From assembly GCA_910588065.1 (NCBI GenBank), contig CAJUPZ010000004.1, positions 87,474 to 151,473 of the forward strand: DNA of 64,000 nucleotides, in the 5' to 3' direction. Position 1 is the stretch's first letter. Each line of letters starts with the position of its first letter. Under the pieces are notes generated by a model. It ran no database searches and had not been told where the DNA came from. It saw only the letters and a program-made list of their open reading frames with translations. The translations under genes and the position numbers were made by a program. Origin of the DNA: an uncultured Muribaculaceae bacterium (GTDB lineage Bacteria; Bacteroidota; Bacteroidia; Bacteroidales; Muribaculaceae). Shown piece after piece: positions 34,813 through 43,890 of this stretch.

Positions 34813-35749
34813 AATCGCCGTTCTGCAGACGCTTGGTCAACACCGAGCATAATTTTTCATGACGCACCACCATCATTACAAGGAGGGCGTTGAGCACAGT
34901 GAGCTCAAAAACGAAGTATAGCCACGGCATCCTGACAAGCAGCGCTGTGAATAGCGCAATCGTGCGCCAGTTGAACGACAGGATGTTGGTGTACTTCATC
35001 AGAGGAAGGCTCATTGAGCGGAAATCGTCGCGGAATCGCTGCGGCACCACTCCGTCGGGAAAACGCACGGCGAGTTCCGCTCTCAGCCGTTGCATAGCCG
35101 GGGAGGTGGCCTCCTGCTGCGCGGTGTAGCTGGTGTATACAGTCAGGCTCAGTTTCTTCCAGAAATTTCCTTTCCAGGGCATAGCCGCAAGCTTGCGTCT
35201 GAGCGAGAAGGCATTTTCCAGCTCGCTCCCCTCCTCGCCCTTGAGGAAATAGAGATGAAACTGGCGGTAGTAGTCGGCCATCGCAGCCTGCTTCGCATGG
35301 CATATACCTGTCACCACAGCCACCGTCCATATTACCCAGTGGTGGCTCATGAAGAATGAGGATGTGACATTCTCTCGCAGACATATCGCTATGTAGATGG
35401 TCAGAAACCAGAGGTCGCCGCTGAGGCCGTCAAGAATGCGCCCCAGACGCGAATAGCTGTGGGTCATGCGGGCGAGCTGTCCGTCAGCGCTGTCAAACGA
35501 ATTGGCCCAGACGAGCAGCAGCATACCGACGATGTTCATCCAGTAGCTGTTGAAATACATCATCACACCGGCACCTATACCGAGAAATATAGAGGCGATG
35601 GTGATGGCGTTGGGTGTCACACCGACCCACTTGGCAAGCCTCGCCCACATATAGCCTATCGGGCGGTAGAACGCAAGGTCTATCCCCTCCTCGGTGTCGA
35701 GCGATTTGAGGCTGTCGCGGTAGGATGTGGATGTTTTGGGCTCGCTCAT
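34799..35749 (-). CDS. CDP-alcohol phosphatidyltransferase family protein (variant motif)
   Basis: 316 aa, membrane protein with an unusual 120-residue C-terminal extension. Motif: DSADGQLAR, eight residues, then GRILDGLSGD. The canonical order G-x3-D-x3-D is not quite met: the fourth Asp is displaced by one position (Gly where Asp is expected, Asp right after). Enzymes of this family transfer a phospho-head group from CDP-diacylglycerol or CDP-alcohols. Overlaps both neighbours (14 bp with HAD, 4 bp with the acyltransferase). Its substrate may be inositol-phosphate or a related polyol. Confidence 0.85.
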   Translation of the reverse strand: MSEPKTSTSYRDSLKSLDTEEGIDLAFYRPIGYMWARLAKWVGVTPNAITIASIFLGIGAGVMMYFNSYWMNIVGMLLLVWANSFDSADGQLARMTHSYSRLGRILDGLSGDLWFLTIYIAICLRENVTSSFFMSHHWVIWTVAVVTGICHAKQAAMADYYRQFHLYFLKGEEGSELENAFSLRRKLAAMPWKGNFWKKLSLTVYTSYTAQQEATSPAMQRLRAELAVRFPDGVVPQRFRDDFRSMSLPLMKYTNILSFNWRTIALFTALLVRMPWLYFVFELTVLNALLVMMVVRHEKLCSVLTKRLQNGDYDRD

Positions 35750-36600
35750 TTCAGTGACCTGAGTGCGTATGTTCGTTCACGAAGGAATCTGCCGAGTTCG
35801 GCCGGACTTTCACGATAGGCAGCCTGCTCCTGAGGGGTGATTACATCGCCGATGCTGATGTGCATATCCTTGCCGTTTTTGCGGAACACCTCTGCCGGAA
35901 GGCGCAGCGAGCGGGCCGGCCAGCAGGCGTGGCCAAGGAAATTGCACCACAGGCTGTTGCCGCCATGGAAGAAAATCGGAATGACAGGCACATTGGCGCG
36001 GTAGATTATCTGAAGCACGGAGTCCTGCCACGGGCGGTCTATCTGCTGGTACTTCCAATTGACCTTGCTCATTGCTCCGGCGGGGAAGAACCCGAGAGGT
36101 TTGCCCTCGGCAATCTGGCGCATGGCCTGACGTATGCCGGCAACCGACACCGCGCGCTTGGCGGGGTCGTTGCTGGCCCAGGCATCCACAGCAATGAAGT
36201 TCTGGCGCATGGCGGTGATCTGATTGAGCATCATGTTTACCATCACCTTGAACTCCGGGCGGCGGCTGCCGATAAGATATATCAGCGCAATGCCGTCGAG
36301 GGCGCCGAAGGGGTGGTTGCTGACAGTAATGAACGCACCCTCAGGCAGGTGGTTGAGCAGCTCCTCGTTGTCGATGCGCAGTTTCATCCTGAACTCCTCG
36401 AGCAGCAGGCGGCGGGTGAATTCCGGACCCGGGGTGTCGCAGCACTTGCGGTGCACGGCATTCACTTTGTCAACAGACAGGAAGCGGAGCAGCCAGTTCA
36501 CCAGCTTTTCATGGCCGTCGAGCTTGGGCACCATCTTGCGGATGTCGTCATAGTTGAGCACATCCGGCCTTATTTCATATTCTGAAGATGTTATATCCAT
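35746..36600 (-). CDS. PlsC-like lysophospholipid/glycerol acyltransferase
   Basis: 284 aa. Acyltransferase motif I NHPFGALD (HX4D, about residues 92-98), motif II region near AVDAWASNDPAKRAVS, motif III LGFFPAGAMSK near 175 and motif IV VPVIPIFFHGGN near 207. Similar to hemolysin-type acyltransferases that act on lipids including ornithine and sphingoid types. In this operon it could acylate an inositol-lipid or its precursor; substrate inferred from context only. Confidence 0.88.
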   Translation of the reverse strand: MDITSSEYEIRPDVLNYDDIRKMVPKLDGHEKLVNWLLRFLSVDKVNAVHRKCCDTPGPEFTRRLLLEEFRMKLRIDNEELLNHLPEGAFITVSNHPFGALDGIALIYLIGSRRPEFKVMVNMMLNQITAMRQNFIAVDAWASNDPAKRAVSVAGIRQAMRQIAEGKPLGFFPAGAMSKVNWKYQQIDRPWQDSVLQIIYRANVPVIPIFFHGGNSLWCNFLGHACWPARSLRLPAEVFRKNGKDMHISIGDVITPQEQAAYRESPAELGRFLRERTYALRSLK

Positions 36601-36612
36601 TTGTTGGTGAGA

Positions 36613-37557
36613 TTATTTGTCGGTAGGAGAAATATAGGCGGCGTAGCGGGCAATGAAGCGGGCAAAGGCGGGGATGCGCATCAGCACATATTCAAAGAGC
36701 GCGAATCCGGCCAATGCACAGGCTATGCCTCCCACAACATCTATTATATAATGATGTGAAGTGTACACGGCTGTAAACCAGATGCCGACAGTGACAATGC
36801 CGAGAAGCCAGCGCCACACAGCACCTGCATTGCAGCGCAGCGAGTAGATAAACGCCACCAGGGTGTAGGCGGAATGCAGCGAAGGCAGCGCCGCAAACAC
36901 ATTGGAATTGCGGGCATACAGACCATCGAAAATGCCGAGACCGGTCATGGAATCGAATGCACCAAGCCCGGCCACCGACCCGGGTGTGCCCGGCACAGCC
37001 TCGAAACCATGCATGGCCACATACCACGGTGGAGCAGCGGGGTGAACATAATAGAAGCTGAAGCCGATGAGGTTGACCAGCAGAAACACAAGCGCAAAGT
37101 GGAGATACACCACCGGGCGCCCGGTAAAGTAAAGCCATAACCCGAAGATTATCGGCAGGGGCACCCAGCAAAGATAAAACACTCCCGCCATGAAATCCAT
37201 CAGCCTGCAGGTGTGGATGGCGAAAAACTCGTTTGGCGTCAGAACTCCGGCGGCTGTGGATATGCCGAAAAGGCTCTTCTCAAGGCCATACAACCCGGCT
37301 GTATCCACCGGATTCACCTCATAGTTTGGCAGCAGGTTCATCCAGTCGTAGCTGATGCCGAACAGAAAGAAAGGCACCAGCGCAACCATCAGCCGGCGGG
37401 TGAAACCGTTGGCGAAAAACAGCAGGGCTATCAGCACTGCCATCACAACATGCTCGCCGCGGAAACCTATGTACATCGCAGTGACCCCAAGCCACACCGC
37501 TAAGGCGGCGACGCATATCAGCGCTTCTGCGCGTTTTGGAAAATTAAGGGCGCTCAT
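36613..37557 (-). CDS. PAP2-family phosphatase/transferase, membrane
   Basis: 314 aa from the ATG at 37557, which overlaps the upstream stop (ATGA). The frame opens earlier at 37758, but that part is the shadow of the upstream gene. Six transmembrane helices; PAP2 motifs LPSLHSAYT near 228 (SxxH-like SLHS) and TSHHYIIDVVGG near 275. An extracytoplasmic active site is expected. Candidates for function: removal of the phosphate from phosphatidylinositol-phosphate, or inositol-phosphorylceramide-type transfer, since eukaryotic and bacterial IPC synthases share the PAP2 fold. Confidence 0.88.
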   Translation of the reverse strand: MSALNFPKRAEALICVAALAVWLGVTAMYIGFRGEHVVMAVLIALLFFANGFTRRLMVALVPFFLFGISYDWMNLLPNYEVNPVDTAGLYGLEKSLFGISTAAGVLTPNEFFAIHTCRLMDFMAGVFYLCWVPLPIIFGLWLYFTGRPVVYLHFALVFLLVNLIGFSFYYVHPAAPPWYVAMHGFEAVPGTPGSVAGLGAFDSMTGLGIFDGLYARNSNVFAALPSLHSAYTLVAFIYSLRCNAGAVWRWLLGIVTVGIWFTAVYTSHHYIIDVVGGIACALAGFALFEYVLMRIPAFARFIARYAAYISPTDK

Positions 37558-38246
37558 TTGCTGTTCAGCTGCTTGCGGCAATGATTGATACGGGCAAAAG
37601 CTGTGAGGTTTGCGAACACTGCGATGACACCCATCGCCACAATGAGTATGATGTCGGGGTTGAAGTCCACTCCCGCCATGCCGCATATACCGGTGGCAAG
37701 GATTGCGACGCTGGTCACAACCACCCTCTCCGGGCGCTGCATGAATCCCATCTTGCACTCCAGACCGATACCCTCGGCGCGCGCACGCACATAGCTCACC
37801 ATGATGCTGCCGATAAGAGCTACGAATGCAATGACAGCTCCGGCAAACATACCTGTCTGGATAAGGTAGTAGGCGACGCCGCCGAGCGTCACAAGCTCGC
37901 AGTAGCGGTCAAGGACACTGTCGTACATGGCACCGAATTTTGACACCATGCCTCCCAGACGCGCAACCTGGCCATCGAGCATATCAAACAGAGAAAAGCC
38001 GATTATAAGGGCTCCGGCAAGAGTGACAAGCCCGTAGTCCTGCTCCCCGCCGCGCGAAAAATTATAGCCGGCCACAACAATCACCACCGCGGCGGCAAGA
38101 TTGCCCAAGAAGCCCACTGTTGTGACAGCATTTGGAGTCACCCCCATTTTTATAAGCAGGCGCACAAAGGGATTTATCACTTTGTATATACCCTGCTGCA
38201 GGGAGTCGCGCTGTTGCTTTGATTTTGTTTTTATATCTATTGCCAT
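37554..38246 (-). CDS. CDP-alcohol phosphatidyltransferase, candidate phosphatidylinositol-phosphate synthase
   Basis: 230 aa, six transmembrane helices, with the complete motif: DMLDGQVAR, eight residues, GAMYDSVLD (all four Asp in place, near residues 85-112). The size and the neighbouring ino1 make it the best candidate for joining inositol-phosphate to a CDP-activated lipid. Overlaps the PAP2 gene by 4 bp. Phosphatidylglycerophosphate synthase is the alternative, given pgpA in the same operon. Confidence 0.88.
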   Translation of the reverse strand: MAIDIKTKSKQQRDSLQQGIYKVINPFVRLLIKMGVTPNAVTTVGFLGNLAAAVVIVVAGYNFSRGGEQDYGLVTLAGALIIGFSLFDMLDGQVARLGGMVSKFGAMYDSVLDRYCELVTLGGVAYYLIQTGMFAGAVIAFVALIGSIMVSYVRARAEGIGLECKMGFMQRPERVVVTSVAILATGICGMAGVDFNPDIILIVAMGVIAVFANLTAFARINHCRKQLNSK

Positions 38247-38261
38247 AATTGTTGAGTGTTA

Positions 38262-38792
38262 TCAATCTTTTGATTTTCCGCCTGTAAATACAGAGGCTAT
38301 CCTGATAGCGGTGTTGTCAAAACGGCTCGGACGGTACACAAAATAGCGCTGGAGAACAAAATTCCAGAACCATGACACCATCAGCGACACAAACAGTCGC
38401 GACGCCGCATAATAACCATCCGGTTTGAAGCCGATTTTCTCAAGCCAATGCCAGCCGTCGATGAGCATGTACACACCCTGCGTGCCGGCCGAATTGAGCA
38501 CTATGCTACCAACCCACACCATCATATATTTCACTATCACCGCCCGCCAGGGCACCCCCTGGGCATGGAATGTGAAGTGATAGTTGATAAAGCAGTTTAT
38601 AACCCCACCGGCTATCGCTCCGAGGCCGGTGGAGAGCCAGGGCTCCATGCCTATCCACGCAAAAAGCATGAATCCGAGGCCGAGGTCTACCCACGAGGCA
38701 GCCTGGCTCGACACTACCGAGCGCAGGAATGTAAATATCAGCGAGTCGCTGTTGAGCAGCTTCTCCTCCACTTTTTTCACGCCCTGCTTCAT
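38262..38792 (-). CDS. GtrA-family membrane protein
   Basis: 176 aa, four transmembrane helices, with the GtrA pattern (ASWVDLGLGFMLFAWI, GAIAGGVINCFINYHFTF near 65, and FWNFVLQRYFVYRP near the end). Family members flip or handle polyprenyl-linked sugars. Here it could move a lipid-linked head group for the inositol-lipid cluster. Overlaps pgpA by 4 bp and precedes the CDP-alcohol phosphotransferase by 15 bp. Confidence 0.9.
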   Translation of the reverse strand: MKQGVKKVEEKLLNSDSLIFTFLRSVVSSQAASWVDLGLGFMLFAWIGMEPWLSTGLGAIAGGVINCFINYHFTFHAQGVPWRAVIVKYMMVWVGSIVLNSAGTQGVYMLIDGWHWLEKIGFKPDGYYAASRLFVSLMVSWFWNFVLQRYFVYRPSRFDNTAIRIASVFTGGKSKD

Positions 38793-39298
38793 AATACGGT
38801 ATAATTAATGATAAGCAAAATAGCGGCGCTGTATATGCCGGCAAGAATATCATCGGCCATCATGCCGTAGCCACGCGGCAATCGCTCCATGGAGCGGATG
38901 CCCAGAGGCTTGAATATGTCGAAATAACGGAACAATGCGAGCGACAGCAGTATCTCCCACCAAGGACACACCGCCACACCCACGACAGGCAGCAGAGATA
39001 TCCACTGCCCCACTGTTTCGTCAACACACGCTATCACAGGGTCCTTGCCCCAATATTTCTCGGACACCGAGCTGGCCCAGGTGCCGAGCACGGTAAACAC
39101 CACCACGGCGGCAGCGGTGACACTCACTGTCACCTCCGGCGCCACCCACAGATAGAGCGGCAGCCACACAAGGATGGCGAAGACAGCTCCCCATGTGCCG
39201 GGAGCCACCGGCAGGAATCCGAATCCGAACGAGGTGGCTATCAGCTTGGGGAAGAGAGGGAAGCCGGGTGCATGAATGTCAAATTTGCGCTGCTTCAT
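38789..39298 (-). CDS. pgpA: Phosphatidylglycerophosphatase A
   Basis: 169 aa. N-terminal FGFGFLPVAPGTWGAVFAI and C-terminal MADDILAGIYSA are diagnostic of PgpA; ACVDETVGQWISLLPV adds the central acidic motif. The family dephosphorylates phosphatidylglycerophosphate. Within this operon it may instead act on phosphatidylinositol-phosphate; that is an inference. Overlaps the ATP-grasp gene and GtrA by 4 bp each. Confidence 0.93.
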   Translation of the reverse strand: MKQRKFDIHAPGFPLFPKLIATSFGFGFLPVAPGTWGAVFAILVWLPLYLWVAPEVTVSVTAAAVVVFTVLGTWASSVSEKYWGKDPVIACVDETVGQWISLLPVVGVAVCPWWEILLSLALFRYFDIFKPLGIRSMERLPRGYGMMADDILAGIYSAAILLIINYTVL

Positions 39299-40176
39299 CT
39301 CACACCCCCCTTCTCCATATATTTCTTTATGCTTGCCATGATAGCTTTGGCTATATGCGGCGCGGCCTCCGCCCTGCAGGGTGCGAAACTTGGCCAGTCG
39401 TTGAAATCGATTATGCGTATCTCGCCTTCGGGCGACACAATGCAGTCGCCCCCGTAAATCTTCACATCAAGAATCTCGGCTGAGTCATGGCACATCTTTT
39501 TGAGCTTCGCCTCATCAAAGCCTATGTTTGAGGCCTTGCCGTTGACACTCTCGTAGCCATACTTGCTGTACGATTCATTGAAGGGGTAAAACCAGTGGAA
39601 GAAGCTGCTGCCTGCTATGCCGTAGAATTTGATAAGGTCGCCATCGAGATGCTTGCTGATCACAGCGCGCTTGATGCCTCTGAGAAAATACTCCTGCAAC
39701 ACCTCCTGCGCCTCGGTGGTGTGGCGCACATAGCTCACATCCTCGCGGTGCATGGTGTGGAAATCGCCCCGCTTAATCCAGCACCGGTTGAAACCGGCCT
39801 TCTCAAGGCGCTCCTTGACAGCCTCATCCGTATTCACTATTATGCTTTCCGGATAAGGGATGTTGCTGCCCACGAGTATGCGTGTCATCCGCTCCCGGGT
39901 GCAGTTTTCAATACCGTAGCCGGAGTTGATCACCAGACACCCCTCGTCCTCCTTCTGCTGCAGAATTTCAATCGAGCGGTGCTCGCGGCACATGTTTACA
40001 ATTATCCGCTCGGCAACAGCTCCGTTGGCAAGCTGCTCCTCGCTGTAGACATTCACCTCACACCCCCGCTTGCGCAGCTGCTCCGCCACAATATTGAGAA
40101 TGGCGGTGTCGTTGCCAATATGATTCGGGGAGAAGGCTCCTGCCCGTTTTATTGCGGCTATTTTAATCTCAGCCAT
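39295..40176 (-). CDS. ATP-grasp-type protein of unknown substrate
   Basis: 293 aa. Domain pattern of ATP-grasp ligases or kinases: an N-terminal Rossmann-like part with CTRERMTRILVGSNIPYPESI (the switch from pre-ATP-grasp to ATP-grasp), an ATP-binding lysine region CWIKRGDFHTMH near 140, AVISKHLDGDLIKFYGI near 175, and the metal-binding EIRIIDFNDWPSF near 260 (D-x-N). The family includes inositol-phosphate kinases and carboxylate-amine ligases, so a role on inositol phosphate or a lipid head group is possible but not shown. Overlaps the nucleotidyltransferase gene by 8 bp. Confidence 0.78.
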   Translation of the reverse strand: MAEIKIAAIKRAGAFSPNHIGNDTAILNIVAEQLRKRGCEVNVYSEEQLANGAVAERIIVNMCREHRSIEILQQKEDEGCLVINSGYGIENCTRERMTRILVGSNIPYPESIIVNTDEAVKERLEKAGFNRCWIKRGDFHTMHREDVSYVRHTTEAQEVLQEYFLRGIKRAVISKHLDGDLIKFYGIAGSSFFHWFYPFNESYSKYGYESVNGKASNIGFDEAKLKKMCHDSAEILDVKIYGGDCIVSPEGEIRIIDFNDWPSFAPCRAEAAPHIAKAIMASIKKYMEKGGVR

Positions 40177-40903
40177 TGTTTTTTCCTGAAATGGATTGGT
40201 TATTATCTTGTATCAGCGCTTCGGCCACGGCTATATCGGAGGCATGGTCGATGTCAATCACCTTTCCGAGCGGATAGGCTTTGAGCCTGAGCCCGGCGGT
40301 GATAAGGGCGCGCTGGAAGTTGCGCATTCTGGCGGTGCCGTTTGCAAGGCAGTCGGCGAGCACTTTCAGCGCCTTGTCGTCGAGGCCGTAGATACCTCCG
40401 CTCACAAACCGGGTGTCGGCAGCGGCCTTGTCGCGGAAGGCCGTGATGTTCATGCTTGCGTCAGTGGCTACGAAAAGTGGCTTTTCGTCATCGACAAAAG
40501 CTGTCACGGCCATGTATCCGTCAGCAAGTGTATCTGCCTCGAACGCCTTGATGTACTCCGCGAATTCCGCGGGATTGAAAACAGTGTCCACTGTCGTCAC
40601 GCAGAATTTACCCTTGAACCCGGCGGTAGCCTCGGCAAAGCTGTGCATCGAATCAGGCGTGGTCTTGACCACCACCCTCACCGGCACGGATGCCTGCCCG
40701 GCTATCTGCCGTGCATGAGCAATCACCTCCTCGCTGCGCTCGCTCACTATGATGCTGATACTCTCGGCGCCACAGCTCTCGAATATGCCGGCAAGGCGCT
40801 CGAGGAGCGTTTTGCCGCCGAGGCTCACAAGCGGCTTGGGCGACTCGACCCCCTCGGCGGCGAGTCTGGAGCCCTCTCCTGCAGCGATGATTGCGTAGTT
40901 CAT
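40169..40903 (-). CDS. Nucleotidyltransferase (NTP-transferase fold), candidate inositol-phosphate cytidylyltransferase
   Basis: 244 aa. Signature GEGSRLAAEGVESPKPLVSLGGKTLLERL (nucleotide-binding loop plus PKPL) at residues 8-38, and VTTVDTVFNPAEF near 109 (metal Asp). This is the fold of CTP:inositol-1-phosphate, glucose-1-phosphate and MobA-type nucleotidyltransferases. Its fusion-free position with two CDP-alcohol phosphotransferases and ino1 suggests it makes a CDP-activated head group; the nucleotide and sugar are not determined. Overlaps pdxA by 4 bp. Confidence 0.82.
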   Translation of the reverse strand: MNYAIIAAGEGSRLAAEGVESPKPLVSLGGKTLLERLAGIFESCGAESISIIVSERSEEVIAHARQIAGQASVPVRVVVKTTPDSMHSFAEATAGFKGKFCVTTVDTVFNPAEFAEYIKAFEADTLADGYMAVTAFVDDEKPLFVATDASMNITAFRDKAAADTRFVSGGIYGLDDKALKVLADCLANGTARMRNFQRALITAGLRLKAYPLGKVIDIDHASDIAVAEALIQDNNQSISGKNNG

Positions 40904-42015
40904 TCGGCGTCGTCTGATTTGGTTAGGTCAAGAACGACGTTGTCGCTCTTGTTTTTCTCGATATACTGCCGGCGCAGAGGGTTGGCATACGCTTTCTCGT
41001 AGCGCGCACGGTTGCGGTAGATATCTATCGCCTCGAAAATGGCCTGGCGCATGGAATCGGCATCGGCTATCCCCTTTCCGGCGATATCGTAGGCGGTGCC
41101 GTGGTCCGGCGAGGTGCGCACGAATGGCAGTCCGGCGGTGAAGTTGACGCCGCTGTTCATTGCCATGGTTTTGAATGGAGCGAGGCCCTGGTCGTGATAC
41201 ATTGCCAGCACTCCGTCAAATTTCGCAAACTGCCCTGTGCCGAAAAATCCGTCGGCGGCATACGGCCCGAAGCAGTTGATTTTGGCCGCCTGACACTCCT
41301 GGATTGCCGGAATTATCTCATTCTGCTCCTCGCTGCCAAGAAGCCCTTGCTCGCCGGCATGAGGGTTGAGCGACAGCACCGAGATGCGCGGACGGGGCAC
41401 TCCGAAGTCTTTTTTCAGCGAACTCTCAAACTGCTTGATTTTTTCTGCAACAGCCTCTTTGGTAACAGCCTCGGCCACTTTGCCCAGCGGCAGATGGGTG
41501 GTGACAAGGGCAACTCTCAGGCCGGTGGCGGGATTGCACATTATCATCAGCGACTGCTCGCCGTTCTCGGCAAGAGAGGCTTGAAGATACTCTGTGTGGC
41601 CGGGAAAGCGGAAGGTGTTGCTCTGAATGGAATGCTTGTTGATGGGCGCGGTGACGAGCACATCGATTTCTCCGGCGCGCAGGTCGGTGACCGCACGCTC
41701 AAGAGCGGCAAAGGCGGCACTGCCGGCCTCTTCGGAAGCGACTCCGGGCTCCACCTTCACCTCTTCGCCTATGACATTGATGATATTGCACTGCTCATCC
41801 CGGGCATCGGCGGCGTTGCTCACCTGATTGAGCTGCAGGGGCGAGGATATCGCTCCCTTGCGGTAATAGGCGGCGATTTTGGCCGAACCATATATAATAG
41901 GTGTGCACAGCTCAGCCATGCGCTCATCCTCAAGAGCCTTGAGAATGACCTCGTAGCCTACGCCGTTTATATCACCGTGGGTTATTCCCACTCTTATTTT
42001 TCTTTTGTCACTCAT
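40900..42015 (-). CDS. pdxA: 4-Hydroxythreonine-4-phosphate dehydrogenase PdxA
   Basis: 371 aa, slightly longer than E. coli PdxA (329). Visible: IRVGITHGDINGVGYEVILKA at the start, VTAPINKHSIQ near 140, PGHTEYLQ, VTTHLPLGKV near 180, VLSLNPHAGEQGLLG near 225, and AMYHDQGLAPFKTMAMNSGVNFTAGLPFVRTSPDHGTA near 290-330. Step following PdxB and SerC in PLP synthesis. First gene in the coupled run that becomes the inositol-lipid cluster. Confidence 0.95.
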   Translation of the reverse strand: MSDKRKIRVGITHGDINGVGYEVILKALEDERMAELCTPIIYGSAKIAAYYRKGAISSPLQLNQVSNAADARDEQCNIINVIGEEVKVEPGVASEEAGSAAFAALERAVTDLRAGEIDVLVTAPINKHSIQSNTFRFPGHTEYLQASLAENGEQSLMIMCNPATGLRVALVTTHLPLGKVAEAVTKEAVAEKIKQFESSLKKDFGVPRPRISVLSLNPHAGEQGLLGSEEQNEIIPAIQECQAAKINCFGPYAADGFFGTGQFAKFDGVLAMYHDQGLAPFKTMAMNSGVNFTAGLPFVRTSPDHGTAYDIAGKGIADADSMRQAIFEAIDIYRNRARYEKAYANPLRRQYIEKNKSDNVVLDLTKSDDAE

Positions 42016-42101
42016 CTGTCTTACGATTTTATTCTACAAAGAATTGCCGTAAAATTACGCATTTTTTTTGATATGCGCCGACAATGCGCGCCAAACCGCC
42101 T

Positions 42102-43103
42102 TCAATCGCCGAAGTTATTGGCAAGATTCCATAAGTTCAGATAAGCGGCTCGGGTGATGTCAACTGTCTTGGGATAGTTGATGCGGTGAGCTTCATCGCC
42201 CGGCATGTGGTAGTCCTTATGCCCATCGGTGTGATACCAGATTACCGGCACATCCCTCAACGCGAAGGAGCCGTTGTCACCGCCGCCTATCGGACGGTCC
42301 CACGCCCGGTAGTCAGGCTTCAGGTTGAGCCCTCTCTCCTTTATGTCATTGCGAAGCCATTTTTCAAACTCCGGATATGCGGCGGTGTAGAAGTACACTA
42401 CGTGCTCCGGCACATCCTCGCGGTTGTTGCGCCCTATCATGTCGAAATTCAGGTAGCCTTTGATTTTCGAGGGGTCGGCCCAGTTGAGCATGAAGTGCTC
42501 GGAGCCGAGCAGGCCCTTCTCCTCGCCGTCCCACAGAGCAAACAGGATTGTGCGCTCGGGCCGCTCGCCGCTCGCCATGAAGGCGCGGGCTATCTGCAGC
42601 ACAGCGGCCACTCCGGAGGCGTTGTCATCGGCTCCGTTGTAAATCTTGTCGCCGTCAAGCAGCGGGTCCATGCCTATATGGTCGTAATGTGCTCCCATAA
42701 TCACATACTCGTCGGATTTCTTACCGGGAATCATGCCTATGATATTGCGCAGGTTGAGCTTCTGGTGCACACCCTGTTCAAGTTTGGCTATGCTGTCGGG
42801 ATGCACGGTGTAGCGCCCCTTTTTCTGACGTTCTATGCGGGAGGCGGCAAACGGCTGCTCGTAGCTGTCGCCGTTCCAGGGCTGCAGCCCCAGCGCTTTC
42901 AGCTGGGCAAGCACATAGTTGCCGGCAATGCGGCCTGACTTGTAGCCGGCCTCCCTGCCCTCGAGTTCATCGGCGGCAAGGAATCCGATGTGTGCCTCGG
43001 CTGTCTCACGGTTGATTGTGGCGTAGCCTCTGTCTTTGGGTGATTCTGCCTGCGCGGTGACTGTACCCAGCGCGGCAACTGCTATGACTAATTCTCTTAT
43101 CAT
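42102..43103 (-). CDS. M28-family secreted metallopeptidase
   Basis: 333 aa. Signal peptide to about residue 18 (AALGTVTAQAES). Zinc-aminopeptidase core: YVIMGAHYDHIGMDP near 133 (His), NGADDNASGVAAVLQIA near 157 (bridging Asp), LWDGEEKGLLGSEHFM near 190 (catalytic Glu and ligand Glu), DMIGRN near 222 and a late His in VIWYHTDGHKDYH near 292. Related to glutaminyl cyclase-like and leucine aminopeptidases. Exported; probable peptide degradation in the periplasm. It starts 1 bp after the following gene ends on the same strand. Confidence 0.9.
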   Translation of the reverse strand: MIRELVIAVAALGTVTAQAESPKDRGYATINRETAEAHIGFLAADELEGREAGYKSGRIAGNYVLAQLKALGLQPWNGDSYEQPFAASRIERQKKGRYTVHPDSIAKLEQGVHQKLNLRNIIGMIPGKKSDEYVIMGAHYDHIGMDPLLDGDKIYNGADDNASGVAAVLQIARAFMASGERPERTILFALWDGEEKGLLGSEHFMLNWADPSKIKGYLNFDMIGRNNREDVPEHVVYFYTAAYPEFEKWLRNDIKERGLNLKPDYRAWDRPIGGGDNGSFALRDVPVIWYHTDGHKDYHMPGDEAHRINYPKTVDITRAAYLNLWNLANNFGD

Positions 43104-43104
43104 G

Positions 43105-43860
43105 TTATTTAGATTTAGGTAATGTCACACTTACGGTTACAGGACGGTGGTCGGACGCGGCCGGTTCATCCACCACTGCAACGCCTGCGGTCTGCACCTT
43201 TGCATTCCCGGGGTTATACATCATTATGTAGTCGAGGGTCTCCACCGGCTTATCGGCGGGGAAAGTGCGGAGAGTGGTGTCGGTGAGTATGGTGAAGTCT
43301 TTTTTGAAATCAGCAATCACTTCTGAGTCGGGATGGGCGTTGAAATCACCGGCTATGAAGAAGGGCTTGCCCGCTTCAGCCGCCATCTTGCGGATTATCG
43401 CCACAGAAGCGAGGCGATCCTCGCGAGTGAGCGACAGATGGGTGCAGGCGAATATATAGTCGGGCAGCTCAACAACCACCAGAGCCCTGGCCTCCTCCCT
43501 TCCGGGCAGGCTGTGGCGGCTGACTCTCAACGGCTGCTCTTTGCTCAGGATTCCGATGCCGTATTTGCCTCCGTCATAGTCGATTGCGGGCGCGTACGTC
43601 GCTTTCATGCCGGATGCCGCGGCCAGTTCTCCGAGCACATATCGGCCACCGCTGCGGCCTGTCACGCTGTCAAGTTCCTGAACAGCAACAATTTCCGGGG
43701 ACTGAGCTTTTATCACCCTCGCTATGCGGTCTACCGACTTGGTGCCGTCTATGCCGATTCCGTTGCGCACATTATAGCTCATCAGTTTGACCGGTGATGC
43801 CGCTGAGGCTCCGGCAGACATACCAAGTGCGAGAATCAGTCCTACAAATAAATTTTTCAT
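43105..43860 (-). CDS. Exported endonuclease/exonuclease/phosphatase-family protein
   Basis: 251 aa. Signal peptide (LILALGMSAGASAASP). EEP fold: KLMSYNVRNGIG near 25 (metal Asn), VAVQELDSV near 59 (metal Glu), FIAGDFNAHPDS near 170 (DxN), ASDHRPVTVSV near 235 (SDH). Family members hydrolyse phosphodiesters in nucleic acids or phospholipids; which is acted on here is unknown. Together with the M28 gene it may be a small secreted hydrolase unit. Confidence 0.9.
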   Translation of the reverse strand: MKNLFVGLILALGMSAGASAASPVKLMSYNVRNGIGIDGTKSVDRIARVIKAQSPEIVAVQELDSVTGRSGGRYVLGELAAASGMKATYAPAIDYDGGKYGIGILSKEQPLRVSRHSLPGREEARALVVVELPDYIFACTHLSLTREDRLASVAIIRKMAAEAGKPFFIAGDFNAHPDSEVIADFKKDFTILTDTTLRTFPADKPVETLDYIMMYNPGNAKVQTAGVAVVDEPAASDHRPVTVSVTLPKSK

Positions 43861-43890
43861 ATCTATCTATTTGATTATTAACTTATTATA

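Noticed and set aside
37558..37758. Longer N-terminus of the PAP2 protein
   Set aside because: Those 67 residues are an out-of-frame reading of the CDP-alcohol phosphotransferase gene; ATGA overlap at 37557 gives a proper start.
41101..42144. 347-aa plus-strand open frame opposite pdxA
   Set aside because: Antisense shadow of a conserved enzyme gene; no family features and no promoter.
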